Source: Pyruvatibacter sp. (GTDB taxonomy: Bacteria; Pseudomonadota; Alphaproteobacteria; CGMCC-115125). Taken from it: DNA of 64,000 nucleotides. Below the pieces are notes generated by a model, which did not search any database, was not told the origin of the DNA, and saw only the letters and a list, made by a program, of their open reading frames with translations. The stretch is from positions 1,002,501-1,066,500 of the forward strand of contig NZ_JAVJSC010000003.1 in NCBI RefSeq assembly GCF_040219635.1, read 5' to 3'. The position numbers and the translations under genes are program-made. This document shows positions 1-7,595 of this stretch, one piece after another (the first letter of the stretch is position 1; each line of letters opens with the position of its first letter).

Positions 1-369
1 ATCACGTTTGAGCCGGTCGCAAACGAACTGCTTGCCAAGCTCACCTTCAAGCCAGACCTGATCGGCAATCCGGTTTTGCCTGCCCTGCATGGCGGTGTCA
101 TTGGTGGTTTTCTGGAAACTGCTGCCATTGTGCAGGTGGCACGCGAAAGCAAAATCCGTGTTTTGCCCAAAACCATCGACATCACAATCGACTATCTGCG
201 CTCTGGTCGTCCGCTGGATGTGTATGCGCGGGCAACCATTACCAAGCATGGGCGGCGCGTTGCCAATGTGCAGGTGATTGCCTGGCAGGATGACCCGGCA
301 AAGCCTATTGCCGCTGCCCACGGGCACTTCCTTCTGGAACCGCTCAATGGCGACGATGCCATTGCCTGA
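1..369 (+). CDS. PaaI-like hotdog thioesterase, 5' partial
   Basis: The reading frame is open from the first base of the window, so the true start lies upstream; 122 residues are visible. The text around LPALHGGVIGGFLETAA is the typical hotdog helix of PaaI/4HBT acyl-CoA thioesterases, with the conserved HGG and a following acidic residue. After it comes the beta-sheet portion, including IDYLRSGRPLDVYARA and HGRRVANVQVIAW. The family hydrolyses acyl-CoA thioesters in the cytoplasm; the substrate cannot be told from sequence. The next gene is convergent on the minus strand. An acyl-CoA role fits the many beta-oxidation genes in the window, but that is inference. Confidence 0.8.
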   Translation: MTFEPVANELLAKLTFKPDLIGNPVLPALHGGVIGGFLETAAIVQVARESKIRVLPKTIDITIDYLRSGRPLDVYARATITKHGRRVANVQVIAWQDDPAKPIAAAHGHFLLEPLNGDDAIA

Positions 370-435
370 GACACCTGCCAGGACCGTATTCGTGTGCGCG
401 GTATCTCCCGAGGCCCTCGCGCTTGAGCAAGCGAC

Positions 436-783
436 TTAGAGAATGGCCAGAACGCTTTCCGGCGGGCGGCCGATTGCAGCCTTTCCTCCGGTTTCGACAA
501 TCGGTCGCTCAATCAGTATCGGGTGCGCAGCCATCGCTGTTATCAGCGCCATGTCGGACAGGGATGTGTCGGAAAGTCCGAGCTCTTTGTAGGCTGTCTC
601 GCCCTTGCGCAATATCTCGCGTGGCCTCATGCCAAGCTGTGTGAGGAGTGTCTCAAGGTCGGCGGCGGTCAGCGGTGTTTTGAGATATTCGATCACTTCA
701 GGCGTGTGGCCATGTTGCTCAAGCAGGGCAAGGGTTTGCCGTGACTTGGAGCAGCGCGGGTTATGATAGATGCGCACGGTCAT
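436..783 (-). CDS. arsC: Arsenate reductase, glutaredoxin-coupled ArsC type
   Basis: The product has 115 residues, the usual ArsC length. It opens with a thioredoxin-fold strand followed by HNPRCSKSRQT, in which Cys11 is the expected arsenate-attacking cysteine; IERPIVETGGKAAIGRPP near the C-terminus carries the conserved arginines that bind the oxyanion. Members reduce arsenate to arsenite using glutaredoxin, though close homologues (YffB/Spx-like) have unknown substrates. Its ATG overlaps the pyrD stop in ATGA, so it is probably translated by coupling from pyrD. No ars regulator, efflux pump or other arsenic gene is near, so a true arsenic role is uncertain. Confidence 0.85.
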   Translation of the reverse strand: MTVRIYHNPRCSKSRQTLALLEQHGHTPEVIEYLKTPLTAADLETLLTQLGMRPREILRKGETAYKELGLSDTSLSDMALITAMAAHPILIERPIVETGGKAAIGRPPESVLAIL

Positions 784-1883
784 GAGGGTGTTTTCTCCGG
801 TATTTTGACGTCCGTGCCTACAGCATCACTCACCGTGGCAAACCCGTCGCGGCGCAACAGGTCTGCCAGTTCATGCCTGATGCGCGGAATGAGCGATGGT
901 CCTTCATAGCCAAAGGCTGTGTAGAGCTGTACCAGCGAAGCGCCGGCGCGGATTTTCATGTATGCATCTGCACCTGATGCAACGCCTCCGGCCCCTATAA
1001 GAGCCAGTCTGCCCTTGTTGGCATAGGCAGCCAGCCTGAGTGCGTCTGTTGAGGGGTGCAGCAATGGTGCACCGGACAGGCCACCTGTTTCATCCTTGTG
1101 CGGACTTTTGAGAGAAGTTGTCCGGGCGATTGTCGTGTTGGAGACAATCATGCCGTCGAAGCTGTTTTTACAGGCGATCTCAACGGCATCTACAATGTCC
1201 TCAGGTGCCAGATCCGGAGCGATCTTCAAAACCAGCGGAAGCTTGTGGCCTGTACGGCCAACAACACCGTCACGCGCTTCGGCAACACGTTGGGTAAGCT
1301 CCTGCAGTGCATCATGCGCCTGCAAATCACGCAGCCCCGGCGTATTGGGGGATGATATGTTGACGGTGACGTAGGAGACCAGCGGGCCAACCCGCTCAAC
1401 CCCTGTCACGTAATCGGCAATGCGGTTTGCACTGTCCTTGTTGGCTCCGATGTTGGCGCCCACAATGCCCGCAGTTGATACGCGAACATGTGCCCTGCGC
1501 GCGTCAAGCCGCTGACAGAACGCATCCAGCCCCTGGTTGTTGAACCCCAGCCGGTTGATAACCGCCTTGTCGTCCACAAGGCGGAACATGCGTGGTTTCG
1601 GGTTGCCCGGCTGCGCCAGCGGCGTCACGGTACCGACCTCGGCAAAGCCGAACCCCAGCTTTATCAGCGCGTCCGGCGCGCGGGCATCCTTGTCGAACCC
1701 TGCCGCAACACCAAGGGGGTTTGTGAACTCAAGCCCCATGACCTTGGAAGCGAGCACGGGGTCGTGCGCAGATGTGTCGCGTGGCCCAAGTCCCAATGCC
1801 AATGCCCGGACAGCCAGCGTATGAGCCATTTCAGCAGGGAGCATCCGCAACGCGCGGGCGCCCAAATCTGCAAGCAGGTTCAT
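780..1883 (-). CDS. pyrD: Dihydroorotate dehydrogenase (quinone), class 2
   Basis: This 367-residue protein oxidises dihydroorotate to orotate in pyrimidine synthesis and passes electrons to membrane quinone. The N-terminal helical segment before NPLGVAAGFDKDA is the membrane-associating extension that marks class 2. The FMN barrel contains NRLGFNNQG, NISSPNTPGLR with the catalytic-base serine, IVSNTT, and LIGAGGV with the late phosphate-binding GA.LVQLYTA. The start ATG overlaps the stop of the DUF952 gene and the stop overlaps the arsC start, so the three genes form a tightly coupled operon in the order DUF952, pyrD, arsC. Confidence 0.95.
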   Translation of the reverse strand: MNLLADLGARALRMLPAEMAHTLAVRALALGLGPRDTSAHDPVLASKVMGLEFTNPLGVAAGFDKDARAPDALIKLGFGFAEVGTVTPLAQPGNPKPRMFRLVDDKAVINRLGFNNQGLDAFCQRLDARRAHVRVSTAGIVGANIGANKDSANRIADYVTGVERVGPLVSYVTVNISSPNTPGLRDLQAHDALQELTQRVAEARDGVVGRTGHKLPLVLKIAPDLAPEDIVDAVEIACKNSFDGMIVSNTTIARTTSLKSPHKDETGGLSGAPLLHPSTDALRLAAYANKGRLALIGAGGVASGADAYMKIRAGASLVQLYTAFGYEGPSLIPRIRHELADLLRRDGFATVSDAVGTDVKIPEKTPS

Positions 1884-2239
1884 GGCGCGGCCTCGTCGCC
1901 GAGGGTGCCAAGCTGTGGAATGCCATCCGGATCAAGAGGTGCGGCGCGCACTGACCTTACAGCCTCCAGCGCCAACGGCCCGTAAAGATGCGGGAACAAC
2001 TCGCCCCCGCGCGATGGTTCCCATTTGAGGCTGTCGCCCAGCGCCGCTGTGTCGACGGTCAGCATTACCAGTCCATCACGACCGTTAAAATGCAGGCGCG
2101 CTGTTTCCTGTGCTTGAGAGGCTGTCGAAAAATGGATGTAGCCATCTGCCACATCAATGCCGACACCGGCGAAGGCGCCGGCATTTTGGGCAGCAACCCA
2201 GTCATCGCTATGGCAGATTTTGTAGATCAGGTTTGTCAT
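1880..2239 (-). CDS. DUF952 family protein
   Basis: The product has 119 residues when started at the ATG at 2239. A longer frame exists from a TTG at 2290, but the ATG directly precedes the family's conserved beginning, NLIYKICHSDDW. The body contains DGYIHFSTASQAQETARLHF and later GELFPHLYGPL, which are DUF952 hallmarks. These small proteins resemble ADP-ribosyltransferase-like folds, but no reaction is established. The frequent neighbourhood with pyrD in alphaproteobacteria is reproduced here, with a 4-base overlap onto pyrD. It is first in the operon and is transcribed divergently from the S24 regulator across about 130 bases. Confidence 0.85.
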   Translation of the reverse strand: MTNLIYKICHSDDWVAAQNAGAFAGVGIDVADGYIHFSTASQAQETARLHFNGRDGLVMLTVDTAALGDSLKWEPSRGGELFPHLYGPLALEAVRSVRAAPLDPDGIPQLGTLGDEAAP

Positions 2240-2370
2240 GGTTCCCGTCAGGTGCCACAGGCGGTGTGCGCCGACAAGACTTGCTGACAAAGGACTTTTT
2301 TCCTATTGTGGTGCGAGTCGCGGGGAGCATCCGCGCCATCCGCCCAACCATCACGGTTTTACTGTCCGTC

Positions 2371-3048
2371 ATGCTTACCCATCGTCAGATTTGGCAGGCC
2401 ATCGACATGCTGGCCATGCGGTCCGGCCTCAGCCCTTCGGGGCTGGCGCGCGCGGCGGGGCTGGATCCGACCACGTTCAACAAGTCAAAGCGCCTGTCGT
2501 CGTCCGGCAAGCAGCGCTGGCCGAGCACGGAAAGCGTCTCCAAGGCACTGGAGGCAGCAGACAGCAGCATGGAGGATTTTGTCAGCTTTCTGGGTAGCGG
2601 CGGCAATATGGATGAACCGACCGGCTTTGCTGAGGGAGGGTTTACCGGTGGTGGCGGCGTGCCGGTTATTGGTCTGGCCCAGGCAGGCGGCGGTGGCTTC
2701 TTCGGCGATGGCGGTTTTCCGGTCGGCGGGGCATGGCAGCGGGTGGATTTGCCCGGCGCGTCCCCCGGCAGTGATGACGAAAATATGTATGCGCTTGAAA
2801 TATCCGGCGACAGCATGGTGCCCGTCTATCGCAAGGGCGACATCATCGTTGTGTCGCCCGCAGCACCTCTCAAGGTGGGGGACCGGGTTGTGGCGAAAAC
2901 CGTTGACGGCGAGGTCATGGCCAAGGAACTGCGCGTTCACAATGCCCGGCGGATCGTTTTGATGTCGCTCAACCCAGCCTTCGGCGACCGCGAGTTCAAG
3001 CCGCAGGACATTGAATGGATGGCCCGCATCATCTGGGCCCGGCAGTAG
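2371..3048 (+). CDS. Helix-turn-helix regulator with S24 (LexA-like) peptidase domain
   Basis: This 225-residue protein resembles phage C2-type repressors and LexA. Residues about 5-70 form an XRE-like DNA-binding domain (SGLSPSGLARAAGLDPTTFNKSK). A Gly-rich linker follows, with a possible Ala-Gly self-cleavage site in GLAQAGGGG near residue 105. The S24 domain has SGDSM with Ser148 and a general-base Lys185 in VMAKEL. Such proteins repress promoters until RecA-stimulated cleavage or another signal. I used the ATG at 2371; an upstream GTG-started extension lacks family similarity. No phage genes lie nearby, so it looks like a resident regulator of the kind common in Rhizobiales. Confidence 0.85.
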   Translation: MLTHRQIWQAIDMLAMRSGLSPSGLARAAGLDPTTFNKSKRLSSSGKQRWPSTESVSKALEAADSSMEDFVSFLGSGGNMDEPTGFAEGGFTGGGGVPVIGLAQAGGGGFFGDGGFPVGGAWQRVDLPGASPGSDDENMYALEISGDSMVPVYRKGDIIVVSPAAPLKVGDRVVAKTVDGEVMAKELRVHNARRIVLMSLNPAFGDREFKPQDIEWMARIIWARQ

Positions 3049-3080
3049 GTGGCAACACTCGGTATACTCATCGGGTGGCG

Positions 3081-3881
3081 CTAGTAGCTGGTCTGTTGGC
3101 GCTCAATTTCACGCCGCAATAACGACGCGTTGCCTGTGCGCAGCGCGCGCAGCAGCTTGTCTGCCTGCCGCATGGTAAAGCGTTCAAATGCATCAGGTTG
3201 AGGCGCACGCGCTGCGATAACAAGCCAGCGCTCGGCTTCAGGTGCAAACGCCTTGGCATCGTGGGTCAGCAGTTGCAGCGCGCATTGATGCAGCACAATC
3301 ACATTGGCGTTTGCGGTTGCAACGGCGCTGCGCAGTTCAGCCACGCCAACCGCCCGGTCAGCGCCATACAGGGCTGCGGCCAACAGCGGCCCTGCGCCAT
3401 TCACAATTTCAAGGTGCCAGGTGCCAAGCAGAGCACGCGCCCAGGCATTGTCGGGCTCAAGCGCCAGCGCTGCGTCGATGGTTGTGCGCGCAATGCTGCC
3501 AAGTCCTTGTTGGTGCGCGGCAAGGTTGCCCATGGCGCGGCCCTTGAACCCAAGCGCAACGGCAAGTTGAAGGTGCCCTTCGATCTGGGCCTCGTCGCGA
3601 TTGATGGCTGACTGCGCGGCCGCCAACGCGGCCTCTACCAGTGCCGAACGTTCATCGCGCGGTGCCTTGCGGGCCTCTGCCAGCAGCGCGCGGGCCGCCA
3701 ACGCGTCTGCCCGCGCATCGCCCAGCCCGCGGGCGATGTCTGCCGCCTGCGCATAGTCACCGCGGGCATAAAGCCGGGCAGCATCATCCAGCGCGACCAC
3801 CTGTGCATATGCAGCGGTGGTCAGCAGGGCTGACACAGCACCCAAAGCGACAGCGTAAAGCATGGAGGAAAATCGCGTCAT
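3081..3881 (-). CDS. Exported TPR-like protein of unknown function
   Basis: The 266-residue product begins with a hydrophobic signal-peptide-like stretch (LYAVALGAVSALLTTAAYAQ), with likely cleavage after AYA. The mature part is alanine-rich and helical, with TPR-like units such as AARLYARGDYAQAADIARGL and IDAALALEPDNAWARALLG; the latter is a typical TPR turn. It should be periplasmic and probably acts as a protein-binding scaffold, but no function can be assigned. ATG codons at 3881 and 3863 are both possible starts, while a longer frame relies on TTG. It sits 51 bases upstream of lysK on the same strand as lysK, downstream of it in transcription. Confidence 0.7.
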   Translation of the reverse strand: MTRFSSMLYAVALGAVSALLTTAAYAQVVALDDAARLYARGDYAQAADIARGLGDARADALAARALLAEARKAPRDERSALVEAALAAAQSAINRDEAQIEGHLQLAVALGFKGRAMGNLAAHQQGLGSIARTTIDAALALEPDNAWARALLGTWHLEIVNGAGPLLAAALYGADRAVGVAELRSAVATANANVIVLHQCALQLLTHDAKAFAPEAERWLVIAARAPQPDAFERFTMRQADKLLRALRTGNASLLRREIERQQTSY

Positions 3882-3932
3882 CCACAGCAGAATTGACGCG
3901 GCAGCACAGCAAAGCAACCACCTTGCATGGGG

Positions 3933-5552
3933 TCAGGTTTTTGTCGGCGCGTGTTTTGCCAGTGCCGCGTCAATCATCTGACGGGTTTCCTGAATGCCAT
4001 AGAGCGCCACGAATGACCCAAAGCGCGGCCCCTGGGTTTGCCCCAAAAGCACTTCGTAAAGCGCACTGAACCAGGCCCGCAAAGGCTCAAAGCCATGTTC
4101 CTTGCCCACCGCAAACACTTCGTTCTGAAGTGTTTCAGCATCGGCACCTGCTTCCATTTCGCCAAGCCGACGGGCCAAGTCACGCATTGCGTCGGCCTCC
4201 TGCGGCGTTGGGGCACGAAACGTCTTGGAAGGCTTCACAAAGTCGTCGAAATAGGAAATTGCGTAGCCTACCAGCTCATCAAGCAGCGGGTGTGTTTGCG
4301 GCGTGGCGTCAGGTACATAGCGTGAAATGAAACCCCACAGCACCTGCTTGTCTTCCGAGTTGGAGGCGCTCACCAGGTTGAGCAGAATGTTGAACGAGAT
4401 TGGCACGCTCTGCGCGGGCGGTGTGCCCTCATGAATGTGCCACACCGGGTTGGTCAGTTGCTTTTCGGGTTCCTGGTCCGGGTAGCTCGCCAGATGCGAC
4501 AGATATTCGTCCACGTTCTTGGGAATGACATCAAAATACAGCCGCTTGGCCTTGCGTGGTGATGCAAACATGAAGTTGGACAGGCTTTGCGGCGACGCAT
4601 AGCGCAGCCATTCGTCAATGGTCAGCCCGTTGCCGCGTGACTTTGAAATCTTTTCGCCGTTCTCATCCAGAAAAAGCTCATAGTTGAACCCTTCGGGTGG
4701 TTCTGCCCCCATCGCCTTGCAGATGCGGCTGGACAGTTTGACGGACTCGATCAGATCCTTGCCCGCCATTTCATAGTCCACGCCCAGTGCAAACCAGCGC
4801 AGCGCCCAGTCGGCTTTCCATTGGCACTTGACCGCGCCCCCGGTGACCGGCACGTCCACGGGGTCACCTGTCTCAGGATCTTCGTAGGTGACAATGCCCT
4901 TTGCCACGTCACGCGCCACCAGCGGCACTTGCAGCACCACGCCGGTGCGCGGACAGATGGGCAGGAATGGCGCGTAGGTCGCGCGCCGTTCAGGGCCCAG
5001 CGTCGGCAGAATGATATCCATCACCTTGTCATAGACTTCGAGCATCCGCATCAGGGCGTCGTCAAATGTACCCTGGGTGTAATGGTCAGTCGCGCTGGCA
5101 AAATCGTAGTCAAAGCCAAACTGATCGAGGAACACCCGCAGCCGCGCATTATTTGCAGCGCCAAAGCTTGGATGCTCGTTCGAGAACGGGTCAGGCACGC
5201 GGGTGAGCGGGCGTCCCAGATGCTGCTGCATCATCTCCTTGTTGGGTACATTGTCCGGCACCTTGCGCAGGCCGTCCATGTCGTCGGAGAAGCAGACCAG
5301 GCGTGTGGGCATATCGCTCAGCGTACTGAACGCATGGCGCACCATCGAGGTGCGTGCGACTTCGCCAAAGGTGCCTATGTGCGGCAGACCGCTTGGCCCG
5401 TAGCCGGTTTCAAACAGAACATGATCTTTTTTGCCGGCATCCGTTTTTTCAATCCGGGCCAGCAGCTTGCGGGCCTCCTCAAAAGGCCATGCCTTGCTGT
5501 CGGCAGCAAGCGCTACAAGATCTGCGGGGATTGTGGAGGTGGCGTTGGTCAT
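3933..5552 (-). CDS. lysK: Lysyl-tRNA synthetase, class I
   Basis: The enzyme charges tRNA-Lys with lysine. At 539 residues it matches the class I (archaeal-type) LysRS, not the class II LysS. The class I signature motifs are visible: PSGLPHIGT, with His58 of the HIGH motif, and KISKSRGNG, with the KMSKS equivalent at 301-305. The ATG at 5552 is preferred over a TTG-led extension because it is preceded by GGGGA and followed by the family-like N-terminus. Class I LysRS is standard in alphaproteobacteria, which supports the taxonomic reading. No class II lysS is visible here. Confidence 0.95.
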   Translation of the reverse strand: MTNATSTIPADLVALAADSKAWPFEEARKLLARIEKTDAGKKDHVLFETGYGPSGLPHIGTFGEVARTSMVRHAFSTLSDMPTRLVCFSDDMDGLRKVPDNVPNKEMMQQHLGRPLTRVPDPFSNEHPSFGAANNARLRVFLDQFGFDYDFASATDHYTQGTFDDALMRMLEVYDKVMDIILPTLGPERRATYAPFLPICPRTGVVLQVPLVARDVAKGIVTYEDPETGDPVDVPVTGGAVKCQWKADWALRWFALGVDYEMAGKDLIESVKLSSRICKAMGAEPPEGFNYELFLDENGEKISKSRGNGLTIDEWLRYASPQSLSNFMFASPRKAKRLYFDVIPKNVDEYLSHLASYPDQEPEKQLTNPVWHIHEGTPPAQSVPISFNILLNLVSASNSEDKQVLWGFISRYVPDATPQTHPLLDELVGYAISYFDDFVKPSKTFRAPTPQEADAMRDLARRLGEMEAGADAETLQNEVFAVGKEHGFEPLRAWFSALYEVLLGQTQGPRFGSFVALYGIQETRQMIDAALAKHAPTKT

Positions 5553-5734
5553 GCGGGATGTCCCCAATGGAACTGAAAGTGTTAACAAAATTGAAGGCCG
5601 CGGACCCTAGAGTCAGCGTCAACGGGCGTCAATTCGGTAAAGTCCCAAAGCATGGGGGCAGAGCCTGAAACACGCGGTGCCTGCCCATATTTCAGGTTTT
5701 CCCTCCTGTTTCAGGTTTGTGCCCAAGGTTCAGT

Positions 5735-7540
5735 ATGCCCGCCTCGACCACGCCCCAACCAAGCCGAACAGAAACCGCACTCAAGGCGCGCGTGTTCGCT
5801 GACCTGGTAGATTTTCTCTACGCCCAGTCAGCCTCCGGACGTTTCACACCGACGATCTGCTTCAGCGTCTGTGCCCCGCTTTTCCTGATCTACACCCCAT
5901 GGTGGACCTTTGTCGTTATTCTGGCCGCCCAGCTTGGCGGCACAGCGTTTTGTGAGGTGCTACGACGCCGACATGCGGCCACCACCCCGGAGGAAAGCGC
6001 GCGCGCCTATGTAGTTGGCAGTGCGGTCTGCGGGGTAAGCTGGGGTCTGGCGGGGGCCTTGTGGTTTGTTGCAGATGTGCCTGAAATGCAGGTGCTTCTG
6101 GTGGTGCTGTTGATCGGCGGTGTAACCGGTTCGCTCATATCCCGCTCGCCCCACCTGCCGGCGCTGTATGCTTTTGTGGCGATGGCTGGTTTGCCGTTCA
6201 TTGCAGTGCTGGTTTTCACGGGCACGCTTGCCACCTATGCCATGGCGGCACTTGCAGCGTTGTATGCGTTGGCAATTATCGGCTGGGCACGCGGGCTTAA
6301 CGCCATGTATGTACGCGAAGCAACCGCGCGCCTCAGCAACCATGATTTGTTGAAGGATGTGAAAGCCGCACAACAAGAAGCAGAGCACCGTGCTGATGAA
6401 GCGGAAGCTGCCCGCCATGCCGCTGAGGCGGGCGAGCGGGCCAAGATGCAGTTTTTGTCCGTCATGAGCCATGAGGTGCGCACGCCGCTTAATGGCATTC
6501 AGGGAATGTCCGGTCTGCTGACCGACACCGACCTGACCGATGACCAGCGCGAGTGCGTGGACATAATCCGGAAAAGCTCGGACAGTTTGCGGCTTATTCT
6601 GGAGGACGTCATAGACCTCGCCCAACTTGATACGGGAAGTGCCGCTTTCGACCGCAAACCATTTGCACCTGAAAAGATAGCGCGCCAGGTTGCCACCATT
6701 CTGGAACCTGAGGCACGCCGCAAAAAACTTGATCTCGATGTTTACGTAGCTCCCGATGTGCCTGCGTCGGTTGTCGGTGACGAGCAGCGCTGCCGTCAGG
6801 TGCTGCTCAATCTGGCGGGCAATGCGGTCAAGTTCACGGATTGTGGAAGGGTACTTGTGCGTATCAGCCTCGAGCCTTTGTCCGGCAGTGCGGATGAGGA
6901 GTGCCTGCGGTTTGCGGTGCGTGACACGGGTATCGGGATTGCTGCGGATGATCTGAACCTGCTGTTCAAGGAGTTTTCGCAGGTGGATCAGTCAGAGACC
7001 CGTCGCCATGGGGGTGGTGGTCTGGGGCTTGCGCTCGCCCAGCGTATTGTCAGCCAGATGGGCGGTGACGTCGGTGTCCGCAGCACCCCCTGCGAAGGAT
7101 CTGAGTTCTGGTTTGATATTCCCCTTCAAGAAGCGGCCGGCAAACCAGTCGCCCCTGAGCACAGCGCTGATCTGCGCACGCTTGATCCGGGCAAGGTCAT
7201 TGAGCTTTGCCGCGCCATCGGCCCGGTCAGAAGCAACGAGATTGTTGAAGCCTGCCTCGATATGGCGTGGAAACTGACAGAGACGATTGAGGCAGCGCGC
7301 CGCAACCAGGACATAGCTGCCATTGGTCGCGCTGCGCACGACCTTAAATCAGCGGCGGGCAATATCGGTCTGGTTGCGCTGGCTGGTAAAGCATCCATTC
7401 TTGAAGCGGCAGCCCACTGTGGTGATACGGCTGTGGTGCTTGATGAAGCATCGCGTGTGCCCGCCGAAACCGCTGCCGCCAACAACGCGGTGTCAAAGCA
7501 GTTTCCCCAATTCATGGCCGCCGCTGCCATTCAGGGCTGA
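5735..7540 (+). CDS. Membrane histidine kinase with C-terminal HPt domain, no receiver
   Basis: This is a sensor kinase of 601 residues. Residues about 40-195 hold several hydrophobic membrane segments, followed by a charged coiled-coil linker (AAQQEAEHRADEAEAARHAA). The HisKA domain has the phospho-acceptor His246 in MSHEVRTPLNG. The HATPase domain has the N box at Asn363 (NLAGNAVKF), DTGIGIA and GGGGLGLALAQRIV. The C-terminus is an HPt domain with His535 in HDLKSAAGNIGL. Hybrid kinases normally carry a receiver between the ATPase and HPt domains; none is present here, and no response-regulator gene adjoins. Signal and partner are unknown. The ATG at 5735 is chosen over a TTG 18 bases upstream. 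Confidence 0.88.
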   Translation: MPASTTPQPSRTETALKARVFADLVDFLYAQSASGRFTPTICFSVCAPLFLIYTPWWTFVVILAAQLGGTAFCEVLRRRHAATTPEESARAYVVGSAVCGVSWGLAGALWFVADVPEMQVLLVVLLIGGVTGSLISRSPHLPALYAFVAMAGLPFIAVLVFTGTLATYAMAALAALYALAIIGWARGLNAMYVREATARLSNHDLLKDVKAAQQEAEHRADEAEAARHAAEAGERAKMQFLSVMSHEVRTPLNGIQGMSGLLTDTDLTDDQRECVDIIRKSSDSLRLILEDVIDLAQLDTGSAAFDRKPFAPEKIARQVATILEPEARRKKLDLDVYVAPDVPASVVGDEQRCRQVLLNLAGNAVKFTDCGRVLVRISLEPLSGSADEECLRFAVRDTGIGIAADDLNLLFKEFSQVDQSETRRHGGGGLGLALAQRIVSQMGGDVGVRSTPCEGSEFWFDIPLQEAAGKPVAPEHSADLRTLDPGKVIELCRAIGPVRSNEIVEACLDMAWKLTETIEAARRNQDIAAIGRAAHDLKSAAGNIGLVALAGKASILEAAAHCGDTAVVLDEASRVPAETAAANNAVSKQFPQFMAAAAIQG

Positions 7541-7595
7541 ATGTTGGCGGTTAAGTGAGTGACGGGGCGGTTGTCATCGCTATGATAAACCGCCC

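Noticed and set aside
436..783. An arsenic-resistance operon.
   Set aside because: Only the ArsC-like reductase is present, coupled to pyrD. No arsR, arsB or acr3 gene is in the window.
2371..3048. A prophage or its repressor region.
   Set aside because: No integrase, structural or lysis genes occur on either side, and neighbours are housekeeping genes.
5660..5720. CCTGAAA and two TTTCAGG copies upstream of the kinase gene as an operator or terminator.
   Set aside because: The motifs are short and unevenly spaced. They form only a weak 7-bp pair without a T-run.
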